DNA from: Rhodamnia argentea
Taxonomy: Eukaryota; Streptophyta; Magnoliopsida; Myrtales; Myrtaceae
Direction of reading: 5' to 3'
NCBI RefSeq assembly: GCF_020921035.1
Contig: NC_063156.1
Span: forward strand, 2,852,001-2,916,000
Length of the DNA stretch: 64,000 bases
Shown here: one piece after another, positions 36,771 to 48,820 of the stretch
Layout of the letters: each line of letters opens with the position of its first letter
Numbering within the stretch: the stretch's first letter is position 1
Notes under the pieces: model-generated
Database searches by the model: none
Told to the model about the DNA's origin: nothing
What the model saw: only the letters and a program-made list of their open reading frames with translations
Position numbers and translations under genes: made by a program

Positions 36771-37152
36771 AAACATGATCCCGAACACAAGCGACTCGGT
36801 ATCTTCCGTAGAAGGCCGCCGCCTGCTCCAGCACAACCAGATTTGCCAGAGCCGCTTCCAAACCCATAGCCTCCGCTGCGAGCGAGCACCACCGCCCCCC
36901 TCCAAACCATACCCAAACCCAGATCATGATCCCGTGCACAAGCCAAAACCATACCCGAAACCCTTGCCTAATCCAGTAGGCGAGTGGCTAGTCCCCAGGC
37001 TTGTAGTCACAGTCACGGCCGTGGCCTAAGCCAGTGGCACCTGTTGGGCTCCCAGTTCCGCCGCTCTGGCCCGCAGACATATCAGGCGAGGCTAACGTCC
37101 TCGCAGAACTCACAGACGATGAGAAGGCTATTGCTAATACTAAGAGCGCCAT
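36771..37152 (-). pseudogene. glycine-rich secreted protein remnant
   Basis: From an ATG at 37,152 the minus strand encodes a signal-peptide-like start, MALLVLAIAFSSSVSSARTL, followed by SGGTGSPTGATGLGHGRDCD and then a stop. In another frame the Gly-rich pattern continues (SPTGLGKGFGYGFG, SGFGYGLEGGGGA) and in a third frame again (GGYGFGSGSGKSG, GAGGG). This is the layout of plant glycine-rich cell-wall-type proteins, broken by at least two frameshifts. Its 3' end runs into the KCBP fragment at about 36,770. The Pro-rich frame on the plus strand is only the antisense of this. Confidence 0.6.
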
Positions 37153-38389
37153 TGGGACATAGTTGAGGGGGCAAATGCAATTCCAGGTTTGTGCTTGTCT
37201 TGGATAGGAGTGAGTTCATATAAAGCGGATAAAGGCGGTTAGCGTCTTTGCCTAATGATTTTGAGGACCTCGGTTTCTCGTTTTTCTTAATTTGCTCCGG
37301 GCCAACAACTAATGAGTTCGAACGTTAACGTCTATCTCATCTCGTGTTTCAAGATAAAATTTGTTTCCTTGAGGGCATTCATTTTTTGCGCGAGTTCCAA
37401 TCAAGTCAAGCATCATAATTTCTGGATACCAGTTTAAAGAAAAAATGTCATAACTGAGGATCAAAAACTGTGACCAGCTGATTGCTTATTCCCATCACTT
37501 AGTTCTTATTAACATGGAACAAAATCAAAGTGATAATGTGTAAAAGTTTCTACCCATTTCTGCAACAGCAAGAGACTTCCCCGAGAGGACATCTGAGAAG
37601 TTAAAACAGTGGATGGACCACATGATGTCTGCAAAGAAATCTACGCAAAGATGGTTAAGAGTGACACCAAATTTAGAGAAGTATGCTGAACCCCCAAACT
37701 TATAGATGTCTGAAATCAAGAATATGCAAAGTCCATCCCCCTGGCCAGACCTCACATGCCCATAAGGCATTCCATTGGAAAAGTATCAGTTGAAGCCAAC
37801 AATGCATTTGATTCCCAAGCTTCTCACAACCCCAGAATTCAATCTCTGTAGGGCTCATCCAGTTGCATCATTCTTGTATCTTTTTCTGCATTCTGCACTC
37901 ACAATTCCGGAACCCATGCAATCTTTGCTGGATTCACGTACTGTATCCAAATGCATCACAGGCAGTGCCCAAGCCATCATCACAAAGCAATCCACAAGCT
38001 CCAAAAGAGTAAATAAATAGACTGGAGACGAAAACCATTTTGATAATATATAACCACAATCAGAGAAAGCTCAAAGCAACTAAGGAGTCATGCAAGATTC
38101 TACAGCAGAGTGACAGTCCAAGAAAGAACTTTGATATCAATTTAATGAAATTTATATTTGTGAAGTCAGCCTGGCCATCTCTAGAGTAACTATACTTCAA
38201 AAACTATACTTAAGCCATCCCAAATCAAGCTTTACGAAGGGCAAGAACGACAGAAGAGTCAAATAAACAGAAAAGAGAAAAGTGGGGTTAACTTAAGGAC
38301 TTAAGGAGGACATTGTTGCTCTATGGTCACAAAAGGGGTTGAAAATACAAGCAACAAAGTCGTTGTCTAGGAATAATATAATTTAAACC

Positions 38390-38540
38390 AAGCTGTTGCT
38401 CCTAATTTGTCAAGCAATCAAACAAAATATAGAGAGCCTCAGAAAAGTCAATAACATAATCATACATATAGTCAGGCAATGTAGGCAAGACCACAAGAAG
38501 ATCATCACGGGCCTCCAGTAACACGAAAAAGAAATCAAAC
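38390..38540. repeat. local direct repeat, copy 1
   Basis: Matches 38,670-38,825 with few changes ('catatagtcaggcaatgtag' and 'agaagatcatcac' in both), offset about 285-290 bases. Confidence 0.8.
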
Positions 38541-38669
38541 AAAACTGGATTTTCCATATCAAGATAGGACACCAAAGAACACGAACCAAGCCGACCTAGA
38601 AAGAGAATTCCATGCTACAAAAGAAAAAGATTTTAGCAACTTTATAAAGAAAAAAGAAATGGATTTAAA

Positions 38670-38825
38670 CCAAGCTGTGGCTCATTGTTTCTTAAGCCAT
38701 CAAACCAAAATATATACCTTAGCCAAGAGGCCTCAGAAAAGTCAATGACATAATCACACATATAGTCAGGCAATGTAGGCAAGACTATAAGAAGATCATC
38801 ACTGGCCTCCGCTTGACACGAAAGA
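38670..38825. repeat. local direct repeat, copy 2
   Basis: Partner of 38,390-38,540; both begin 'accaagctgt' and run through 'gcctcagaaaagtcaat'. Confidence 0.8.
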
Positions 38826-39431
38826 AATGCATGACTTTGCCAAGACCCACCAAAAATTCAACTCATCGAGTAATGTGAATTTGCAAAATGAAGGGGAATA
38901 CTGAAACACCACAACATGATAATGCCATTGTGCTTTCACATCCACAGTAGCACCATACGCTCCATGCCGTGAAACCTGTTCCACCATAGCAACATGATAG
39001 CGGCTCAACTCCAGAACAGTAGTCCCAAAGTCAGTTTCGTATTGGTCTTCACCCTCCTCCTTTCGAATATACAAGTTACAATAAGATGGAAGCAAAATGC
39101 CTCGTTCAACTTAGCTGCTCCTAGCACATCTTCACACGTTAAGAACCGATCAAGTGTGGCTTCTCTTGCCCTGAACGATGCCCTAAACATCAACGACACT
39201 AAGTCGCCATCTTATCGACACATCTGCAGCTTTTACAGGCGTGGACGAAGCCTCAACGTCCACTAGACGCACAATCGTGGAAGGATCCGTGCACTGAGAG
39301 AACAATCGAATTCGGATTTTTTGTTCTGGCTGACCTTAGGGTTCGATTATAGTACCTCCCCACACTTATCCAAAGGCTTCAATCGACCCATGAAGCAATA
39401 TTCTGCAATTGAAACAGCATCTGAAATTTAC

Positions 39432-39465
39432 CGTGTACCGCCTGGATTGAGGGAGCTTCCCCCAT
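39432..39465 (-). CDS. possible first coding exon (partial gene)
   Basis: The first ATG downstream of the TATA-like box at 39,547-39,540 (minus strand) is in the good context GGCGATGGGG and encodes MGEAPSIQAVH, ending in a donor-like CACG/GTAAATTT. I found no convincing second exon and do not recognise the peptide. It may be chance. Confidence 0.25.
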
Positions 39466-39539
39466 CGCCGCGCTTAGCAAAGGAAGCGATGGCAAAGAGC
39501 AACCGGTGCAGGGGGAGAGTCAAAATTCTCGATTTTGTG

Positions 39540-39547
39540 TTTTATAG
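39540..39547 (-). promoter_or_regulatory. TATA-like box
   Basis: The minus strand reads CTATAAAA, 75 bases before the ATG at 39,465. The following sequence is C/T-rich like a plant transcript start. Confidence 0.4.
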
Positions 39548-39750
39548 AGGAAGAGGCCATTGCTAGGGTTCATCTTCTCCGCAATCGCACCGCCCGATTG
39601 GGGAGCACATTTCCAGCGGCTTGTTCTTTTTGGGCTTGGGCTTCCCGGCCCGAAATTTGACATCGAGAAGCCCGTGTGAGATAGAAACAAACCTCAAGAT
39701 GAAAAATGAGGTGAGGAGCTTTTCATCTTTAAAATAGATAAATAAATAAA

Positions 39751-40145
39751 AATGGTTAATATCACGAAAAATTCCAAACTGGTGATGATACACATGTAAT
39801 AACATTACCCCAAACTATTTTTTTGACTACTAAAAATCTCAAACCGATACACTTATGAAAAGTTTACCCCGGATTAATACACATGTGACAAATTTACCAT
39901 CCGTTAGTTTTCGTTAAATTTTACCATCAAATTGATAAGTTGGATGACACGTGACAGTCAATGGATATACCAGTTTGGGTGTTTACCCTCTTTTTGTCAC
40001 ATGTGTATTAGTTTGAGGTTTTTTATTTTGTTAACCTAATTTAACGAAAACTAACAAAAGAGAAATTTGTCACAAATATACCACTTTGGGATAAATTTGT
40101 CATAATTGTACTAATTTGAAATTTTTCGTAGTATTGTCCCTAACT
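39751..40145. repeat. fold-back element, family B
   Basis: Both arms carry 'acaaatttacc' and 'aatatcacgaaaaattcc' type motifs in inverted orientation ('ttaatatcacgaaaaattcc' at the left, 'gaaatttttcgtagtattg' at the right). Related to 54,308-54,825. No coding capacity. Confidence 0.7.
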
Positions 40146-40207
40146 AAAAAGGGTCCATAACCCAAATATTCAAGATAGGCATCGGTGTTACAAAAAGCAT
40201 ACCATAA

Positions 40208-40420
40208 GGACCGGGAAAATTGAATAAAAAGTCTTAAATCTATTACATTTTTGCTAATCCAGTCCTAAAATTTTTAATTTTGTTAATCGAAATTTGTTTT
40301 CACATGATGACAATTGAGTCCATCCGGCCATAGAAATCCCTGGCTTGGATACTAGCAATTCTATGTGACACGGTGAACGCTAATATGAATACTTTTTAAT
40401 AATACCATAATATATTTTTT
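40208..40420. repeat. left arm of a family A fold-back element
   Basis: Reads 'aaaaagtcttaaatctatta' and 'aatccagtcctaaa' as in other left arms, followed by the 'ctatgtgacacggtgaacgc' loop type. I did not find the matching right arm, so it is truncated. Confidence 0.55.
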
Positions 40421-41115
40421 TAGAACAATAATTAAATATTAAATCACGCATTCATTTAATAGCTTAAACTTTTAGAACAGTTGATAGTAGTCCCACAAAA
40501 TCTAATATGATATCAAAGTAGGTTGTCTTAAGTTCAAAGAGCTCATATTTGCCTCTTCATTTAAATATGTCAAAAAGACCGGACTAAGAGTGAAAATGAG
40601 TACTAGAGTAATTACATATTAAGGCATACTTTCATCTAATAATTTAAGCTTTTAGAATAATTGACAGTAATCCCACAAATCTCGCATCGCATGTAATTAC
40701 TTTTTAGTTAATCGGTGATCGCCAAAAGAAACAAATAAGGTGAAGAAAATACCAAGTGATCCCCCATTTATGTTTAGGCCCACTGGTGTCATTGTACGGA
40801 GACACATCTGTTCCGTGACATGCCAGCACCTACCCAACAAAGCATAGAAAGCATAAAGATAAACATGCGCTCAGGTCGGTCGATCACAGGTATCCTGTCG
40901 GGTGTAGATAGCCGAAGAAGCAACTGGAGCAAGTCATATCATCTTCACACAACAAATTTCACATCCCAGGTTCATAATCAAGCACTTTTCACAGTTCGAA
41001 AAAGACTGTTTTGATCGAGCATACCCTCTCATCGACTTAAGAGACTGTGTGCGACATTGATGACAGGTGCGATTCATACCTGAAGGCCAATTGGTGAGAG
41101 AACAGAAGCACATAA
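40421..41115. other. spacer, nothing recognised
   Basis: Contains a short direct repeat ('cttttagaa.a.ttgac/tagtagtccca' near 40,470 and 40,650). The short plus-strand frame at 40,820-41,014 has no family features. Confidence 0.4.
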
Positions 41116-41535
41116 TAGTACCTGAGGACGGGAAGCGTGAATATTGAGGAACTCGTCCTGGAATTTACACTTGGTATGATTCAACCATAAAGGATTACCA
41201 TTGCCATTCAATTCTCTGGTCTCGAGGAGAATGGATGTTCGGCTCGTGACGGGCCGATGCTGAGACCATTAGGAGGAAAAAAAAAAAACTAATCACGTAA
41301 ACATTATGCAAGAGAAACTAATTACTCCAATACTCCGAAGACCAGGCCTCAAAATCAAAACTTTTTATCTGATTTGAGAAAATTTCAGGTAAAGAAAGCA
41401 AGCATGGAAGTACCTGAGTGGCGCTGGAGCTGGAGGGTTTTGATATGGAGCCAGGAATGTGGCCTTTGATGGGGAAGTACCAGTTCTTCTCGGCATCGAA
41501 GTAGAAACTTGGAAGCTCTGTTCCATCCACATTCC
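41116..41535 (-). pseudogene. two exons of a DCAF4-like WD40 protein gene
   Basis: On the minus strand a first exon (about 41,530-41,414) encodes ELPSFYFDAEKNWYFPIKG and PGSISKPSSSSATQ, ending at a GT donor. A second (41,259-41,122) encodes LLETRELNGN and NHTKCKFQDEFLNIHASRPQ, also ending at a GT donor. This matches the start of plant DDB1-CUL4-associated factor 4-like proteins, substrate receptors of CUL4 ubiquitin ligases. The original ATG is missing from the frame, and no WD40 repeats follow in the window, so it is a truncated copy. Confidence 0.55.
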
Positions 41536-44500
41536 ATTAACATGAAGAAGAAGAAGAAGAAGAAACAGAACACCAAAGAAAGACCACAAAAAATTTAAAA
41601 TATTCAGCTGAATTATAATGACCAATATTAATACCCCAAGTAACAACATTTAACTCAAAACAAGTTTCGGAAAATTTAGGACTAATTCCAAGTACGCAAT
41701 TCACATTAACCACTTGTGGCTAGTGTCGCGGCTCTTTCTGATCTCTGGCTCCAATTAAACCAAAATTCAAGACCAAAATATTTCTTTTCACAAAAGAAAC
41801 TCGAGGAATTTGTTTAGAGAAATTAGAAGTCCGGATTTAACTCTTAACCACCTTAGTTTTAGCCTAACTAAGGTGGCTAGTGCTCCAGGATCATTAATTT
41901 CACGGAAAATACAAAACAAAAATTAAGCCAAAAAAATCTAAATTATAAGAAGTCAAAGCGATAATATAATAGACATATTTTTTAATAAAATATTCTGAGT
42001 TTAACCGCCGCTTGATGGATGGCCCCAACACATTCTAATCTCTTGGCTTAGATTAAAAAAAAAAAACATTCAAGCAAAAAAAAATTAAAATATAAAGCAA
42101 AACTATATAAAAAAATATAGAAAACATAATAAACCCAAAAAATATATATATTGAAGAGAAATAACCCGTGAAAAAACATTTAACTAAAACATTTTTTATT
42201 TAAAAAAAAAAGGAATGTAGGAAAAATTCGGCATGACCACACAACAGTTCAAACTAAACTTAGTAGTTTTTTCGGCTTTTTGGCTTATAGTTAACATAAA
42301 GAATAGGCAGAGAGATGTTCAACAATGGGTATGCAACAAACCGGATTCACGTTACTGTTAAAAGAAAAATAGCAGTACTTAGCAAAATGTTGGCTCATTA
42401 TAAATTGTGGATAATTAATTAAAAATAGATCAACTTGAGTTAGACCATTTTTTTCATTTGACTCGTTCGTTTGACGGGTCTACACATGAAAAAGGGACAT
42501 ATCATGTCCATTGAAGATCATATGATGAATGGCCTCCAACACCCCTTGTTAGCAACACAACAGCAATTACAATCAGATGAGTAGAAAGACTGAATGCTCT
42601 ATCATCCAATAATCATTATGTAAACGTTCTAGCAATGTTCAGTCAACTAACTTTAGTAGGAATGAATAGGACGGAACAATTGAACCGAGAATCGTCCGGA
42701 TTGGACTGATTATTCTTTACTTATTTTTTTTTTTATTTCTTAGATGTAAACGTAATAATCTACCAGTTAGTTTTGTTTATATCCTGAATGCAAACTTAAT
42801 TTTAATAACGTATTAAAATTAAAATCTGTGTTGATCGTCCCTATTAATAATTTATCGGTTCCATTGAATTGATAGAAACAGGACCGGATCAATAGATCTA
42901 ATCCCAAGACCATCTAGTCCGGTTCTCGAGTGAGATCGGAACGAACCGGAAACTAATCATCTCTAAAACTTTAGTCAACATTCTCGAGGTGATAATTGAT
43001 TTATTGAACAGTCAAACCATACGAGTGGAAATTCTTCCAATGCAAGACAAAATTGAAAAAATGAATCCACCGACGAAAGAGTGCAATCTGTGGCCAATCA
43101 ATTAAAACAAAACAGAAAAAATAAAAAATAAAAAAAATAAAAAGAAGAAGAGAGTCCAGTCTGTCGAGTGACTCTAGATATTAGTATCCTCGAAGCAACT
43201 TCGGGTAAGTGTGGGGCCTGCCTACTTCCCAAATCATTGACAGCTGTCACTTTGACTCACCAATGGTTGGGCTTGGGCCCGTCTCAACAATCAATTGCAC
43301 TTCATGGCCCAATACCAAGTCGGCCCAAAATCGTTGCCACTTTCCTTTCAACTCTATAGAGAAAGATATAGCAAAGCCCAAAAATGTTAAAAATAAGAAA
43401 AGACGAAGAGAGAAAGGAGAAAAAAAAAGAAAAAATCTGTTTTGAGGATAAACAAGCGTGAAGAGGTAAGAATAGGAGACGGCTTAACAATCTGCCACAG
43501 AATCAAAACGGGCTTATGTAAAATGAAAGGTTGAATCCACGTAATTTTCCGGAGAGTCGGTCTAGTGTACGTATTAAGGCCCCTTTCTTCCAAACCAATC
43601 CACATTTTTTTTAATCGAGATGCAAGAGACCCACGACCTCAAAGTATAGTTATTGCTAAAATAAATGCGCTACATCGTCTCCATAAGATCACAAATTCGA
43701 GTCATGCTCTAGGGAAAATAAGTCAGTCGAGCGGGTTTGTTGACCGAGTCGGGGTCGGGTCTATTGACCCTAACCCCGACATGTGTCACCATATGGATGA
43801 ACCAGAATAGAAAAATTCAGAACAAAAAATCAGAAAATAGAAACTTGATTAAAAAATATAAATTCAATCAGACGATTGTGGAGTAGCCACATCTCGATCT
43901 CGATCATAGAAAATAAAAAATACGTAAAAATCAGAAAATTAATTAAGAATCCAAGATTTTGAAAATTCAAATCGGAAGAGTCCGATACGGTGTCATTTAG
44001 GACCGACCTAGACTCGTAAGGTCCAGGTCGAGCGCCTATGAGGGGCAAGTCGGGTCAGCCCTATCCCAATAACATCTTCTTAGATAAAAATAAAAAAAAA
44101 TCAAAAAATATTAAAAAATGGAAAAATGATTCAAAATTTTAAAAATTGGCGAAATTGTAAATAATTCCAAAGATTGACCCAATTTTCCTAGTTTTGACTT
44201 TTAGAAACCCACGAAAAAAATGACGATTTTGCCTCTTTAGGCGAATCGTCCCCAAATTGATCCCAAACTTTAATCATTCATTCTCTAAGCCTATAAGGCT
44301 TTATTAGGGATGCCATGATTGATTTGATACGTTTTATTCACATCTTTTGGTTCTTTGATTGCGCACTATTCTTAGATGGTTGTGCTTGAAAGGATTAGTC
44401 ACCCACCTATATGAAACTTAGGATTAGACTTACCTCACCTAAAATTGAGCCTGCATGAAAAAAAGTTACGATAAACACTTAACATAAGTACCAAAAAGGG

Positions 44501-46736
44501 CGCGGTAGAAAAACTAGCGTAACCAAGTCCCCGAACTCAAAATTCTGATTCGGTATAATGGAACGGACTCTCCCAACCACTCGATAGGGCTCCTAATCGA
44601 CCCTCCATGAAAGATTGAATGCGACTCCATTGCATGTACACATTTGCACATGTTACCGGACCACACTAAGCTCAAATTTTAATACCCCTAGCGATTCGAT
44701 AAGAGTGCGGGAGGACCCACTCTAGACCCGATTTTAATTTTTAACAATCTGTTAGCCACTTTTCGGAAGTTCTCGCTTCCGAAAGGTCTTGTCGCGATAG
44801 ACCGGCAACTTCACTAGGGACTTTATTCTAAACCTCTACTGAACTTAGGCCGCGATTAAAATGTCGTGCGTTATTATAACATGCTTTCTACAGGCGCTCT
44901 TGAAGGTGAGGTGAGTTCGCTGACATTCGTATTAGATGTTTTTGCAGGTTGAAGTAATAAGGGGAGTAGTCCGTGTTGATATTGTTTTATGCAAGTTGGG
45001 GAGTTGGGAATGTAAGTTTGTATGTATGAATTTGAAGCGGTGGTTTGCATATCAATTGATCTGCATGATCTTGCATATGCGGCATTCACTACACCTATCA
45101 CACATAAGCGCCCAAATGTAGGCCGCGAATCACCATTTAGGTAGCCATAGATAGGGAATTGGGTATGAAAAGATCTGGTGTTGATTGCGTTGGGGACAAT
45201 CATATCCAATCCCGCTCACTTCTTAGGATGGTAGTTCAACCCTCTTGTTGCTGATTACACTTGGTGTGAATATATCATCATTCGAGTCATGGGAGCCTTT
45301 TGCCCTAACTTCCATACCGATTCTCTTATTTTTAGAGTGTAACCTCACAGTGCATGCGCATGTCCTTGTGATTGGCATATAAAATCCAAACAATAAAAAA
45401 CGAACGGGTTCGGTTGGCAAGATTCTTCTATCTCTAAACTCAATGTAATTCATTTCTACATGTCTCTTAAAATTTGAATTGCTTGTAACATTAATGTTCT
45501 CATATTGAGCATGCCATTCATCATTCTTGTGATTCGAATATGGCATTCATCATTTGCGTATCATTGAAGTGACTGGGTTGAATGCCATTCTTAGAATAGA
45601 TTAAGACGGTTTCCCCAAATCCGTCGAAGGCGAAGCTGGCATCATTTCGGCACGAGCGCAAGGCTACTAGGCCAAGTCGATCCAAGGGTTTTGATGGATT
45701 TCAGTTCTCTCGTTTCATGCATGGTCAGGGACTTATCGGACGCAATGTAGTGCGTGCAGAAGATGGCCATGTCGTTGATTGTGTAAACAAGATTGATATA
45801 AAGCATTGTCAGGATTGCTAGTTGCTCGAATACGGGAGAGTTTGTATCTTGACATGAAGACAGTGCCAGATCACCCTCCTTCGAAGAAGACTAAAGCAGA
45901 GATTGATGGGTCCATTTTGTCTTCTTTAGTTTATACAGTCACACCGCCCATCTATGTCATTGTGGCACTTCCGAGTGTGATTGACATACCATCCGATAAG
46001 GAAGATTCCGGAGCTATTCCATCACCTATGGAGGTCATTGAGATTTCATCCGATGAAGACAACGATATGGAATAGATGACTTGACGGTCCTGAAGTCATT
46101 CCTTGAATATCAGACTTAAGGTATCTCTATAAGTGTTTGTGATCACCTTCATTTGATTTGCTTTTCTCTTATTTAGTTTTCATGTATAGGACTTCCATTC
46201 TCGAGATCCTTTCTATCCTATCCTTTAGACATGATTGTATAGGGATCTATCTGAGTTGTATCCCACTTAACTCTTCATGAGTCTTTCTACATGTCATTGG
46301 AATTGATAGTGGCATTTTATTCAATCACTTGGATGTTTCCAATTAATTACATGATTTCCCTTGGAAGAAATCTGAATTGAAATCTTTATTTGACCCTTTT
46401 GGCCATATAAGGAAATCCAACCCTTATTTCCCCAAAAGAAAGCAAACAACAATTGGAAACTGGGGATCATTAGACTATCTAAAGTTAAAAACTTCAAAAG
46501 TTACATAGTCATGATAACTAAACTAGGTAGAAATAGTTGGAACAAAAGAAAATACGCAAGCGGCAGAATGCTTCCTTCTGGCGTGGCTAGTCGAGACTAA
46601 TGATCATAATGAGCAGCTATATAGCATCCCAGAACGAAAGGAGCAGGGAAGATGTCAACAGCTTTTCTGATTTTCATTGAAATGCAAGAACGACAGGTAC
46701 TATCAGAAAAGACATTCAGCAACCCATTTTCTTTGA
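41536..46736. other. long AT-rich spacer, probably decayed transposable elements
   Basis: Holds an (AAG)n tract at 41,543-41,564. Around 44,680-44,850 the sequence ('gttctcgcttccgaaaggtc', 'ttgtcgcgatagaccgg') resembles flanks I associate with plant LTR elements. An 89-codon frame at 45,806-46,075 ends in an acidic stretch (VIEISSDEDNDME), the kind of tail seen in retroelement-associated plant proteins. No complete gene or element can be defined. Confidence 0.35.
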
Positions 46737-47090
46737 GAAAAGTATCAAAAAAATCTTAAACCTATTGCATTAGTGCTAATTCAGTACTAAATCATTTTTT
46801 AGTACCCATTTAGTCTTGAATCTTTTGTATTGGTACCAATTCAGTCATAAACCTTTTTATTGGTACCAATTCAATCCTAAATCTTTTATATTTGTGTTAA
46901 TTCAATCGGCTGATTTAGAACCGAATCGGTACCACTGCAAAAGATTTAGGACTTAATTGGCATCGATAAAAGGTTTAGGATTAAATTGGTACAAATGAAA
47001 AGGTTTAGGACTGAATCGGCATCAAAAAAAGGTTTAGGATTGAATTAGCACTAATGTAATAGGTTTATGACTTTTTTTATACTTTTCCCC
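46737..47090. repeat. compact hairpin element, family A
   Basis: An almost gapless palindrome of about 350 bases. Each arm contains several short tandem motifs ('taccaattcagtc', 'taaacctttt' at the left; 'ggtttaggactgaatcgg' at the right). It lacks the GC-rich loop of other family A copies and ends exactly where segmental duplication copy 1 begins. Confidence 0.8.
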
Positions 47091-48584
47091 GTGGATCGTG
47101 AGGACTACCCAATTTTTTCTCCCGCTTTTAAAGTTTTTGTGCTCATTCACGTTCATGCATGCATCGCCTCTTCACGTCCTTATTAAGGGAACCCCCTTGA
47201 CTCTTAGTTAATCCTGAAGAACACTAGATTTCCTGCTTAAACGACGCTAGAGATACTCAAATCGATTCCTCAACTAGGTTTCGAGAGAAACCCTCCTATT
47301 CGAACGTGGGTAGCTTAATAGATTGCGCTGTAATTTGACGTGTTGAACTACTGTAACGCATGATATCTTTCGCCCCCTCCAAATAGGGCCGCAAACTTTT
47401 TCTTTTATCTCGACACGACGTGACTTAAGCTCTGTGCCCACCACCAATTAGATCAGGAACCTGTCCGGCCTGAAGAATGGGCGACCATCTCGCGAAAGCG
47501 ACACGACAACAGGCTGCGTATGTCCGGTGACAAACGGTGTTGTCCTCGATGCTGATGAACCATTGGATGGGGTAACGAGGGTGGGATGTGGATCCGTATA
47601 TGCCCAAGATAATTCCCACCCTTTGGCTCCACTCCAGGGAATGCACTCTTTCACACGTATTTTCTACTTTTTAAAGGTATATGCCTCGCAACGGTAAAAA
47701 AAAAATGATTTAAAATTTATTTTTTTATATACGACTGCTCATAACGCTTGAAATAATCAATAAAAAATCATTGTCGATAATAATTTATTTTTAAATATTT
47801 GTGTAAACAATAAAAGAAATTCATTTATTCATTTTTATAATTAATATAATTATATATTTCTTGAACTTTTGCTGACCCTTGAAGATAAATAGATATGGTT
47901 GTGCTCGAGTGTATCACATCACCGGGAAACAGGCGAGCCAGGACCGTGCGTTCTTTGTACGCCACCTGACCGTCCGATGTGTTTTTCTTTTTTTGGTCAA
48001 AATGTGTTGTTTTTGCAACTCCTCTTTATTTTTTTTTCTCCCTTTAATAATAGAGCTAAAACAATCAATTATGTTCTTTCGCTTTTAATAAATTAAGGTA
48101 GTCTTATGAAATAATTCGTCAATATCTAATCCTCATTCGTAACCTGAATTTTTTTTTCCCGCCTGCCAAAAGGACCAGTTCGTTCTATATGATACTTAAA
48201 ATGTTCCGAAACTTTTATTATGTGTGATTACTAGTTGATGACACCTCATATATGAAAATACATGTCAACAAATGTAATGAATCGCAAGCAATATAATCGG
48301 TTGAGATTAATCCACTCAGGCGCCTCCTTGCTATAAAAAGATCACTCAACAAATAATGAATAAACAACAGGACGATCACTTTTAGATAAAATAAATTGCC
48401 TAACACGATCTCTTAAAATGGGAAATCGAACATATCGTACCTTTTTTCTTTCAAATTGAATACCGCAATGTAAAAGAAGACGCTTAATGAGGGTAGGTTA
48501 ATTATCTTTTGACAAAAAACGAAGAAGAAGAAGGTAGATTATCTAGAAAGATAGAAGAAATAAAGATATGATAAATCTATAAAG

Positions 48585-48812
48585 TGAAAATGATATAAAT
48601 GATCCCTTAACTGGTAAAGTTTGAGCCGATAAGCAATATGGTTCTTGAATTTTTAATTTGTTCAATGTGTTTCTTAAATTTTTGGTATATATTTAATTCA
48701 ATCACCGGACTAGATGATCCGAGGATGAGATCGAACCTAGTAATATAATAATGCAGTGACAAAATTAAATATTTACCAAAAGTTCAAGGATTACATTGTA
48801 CATTGAATTAAA
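48585..48812. repeat. inverted-repeat element, family C, in duplication copy 1
   Basis: Contains 'tttttaatttgttcaatgtg' on the left and the inverted counterpart ('acattgtacattgaatt') on the right. It corresponds to 55,925-56,240 in copy 2, so it was present before the duplication. Confidence 0.55.
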
Positions 48813-48820
48813 TTTTATGA

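Larger units (their letters stand above)
37153..39431. other. unassigned region, possibly an unrecognised minus-strand transcript
   Basis: Gene-like base composition with scattered codon-like stretches on the minus strand (for example DIMWSIHCFNFSDVLSGKS near 37,620 and DFGTTVLELSRYHVAMVEQ near 39,000). I cannot build a continuous model. If the promoter at 39,540 is real, this could be a gene with small exons or a long non-coding RNA. Confidence 0.3.

Noticed and set aside
36664-37029. 121-codon Pro-rich plus-strand frame (PYPNPDHDPV)
   Set aside because: It is the antisense of the glycine-rich protein remnant, which has a signal-peptide start on the minus strand.
46737-47090. CRISPR-like array (short repeats spaced regularly)
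   Set aside because: The repeats are inverted between the two halves and belong to a plant fold-back element; there are no spacers or cas genes.
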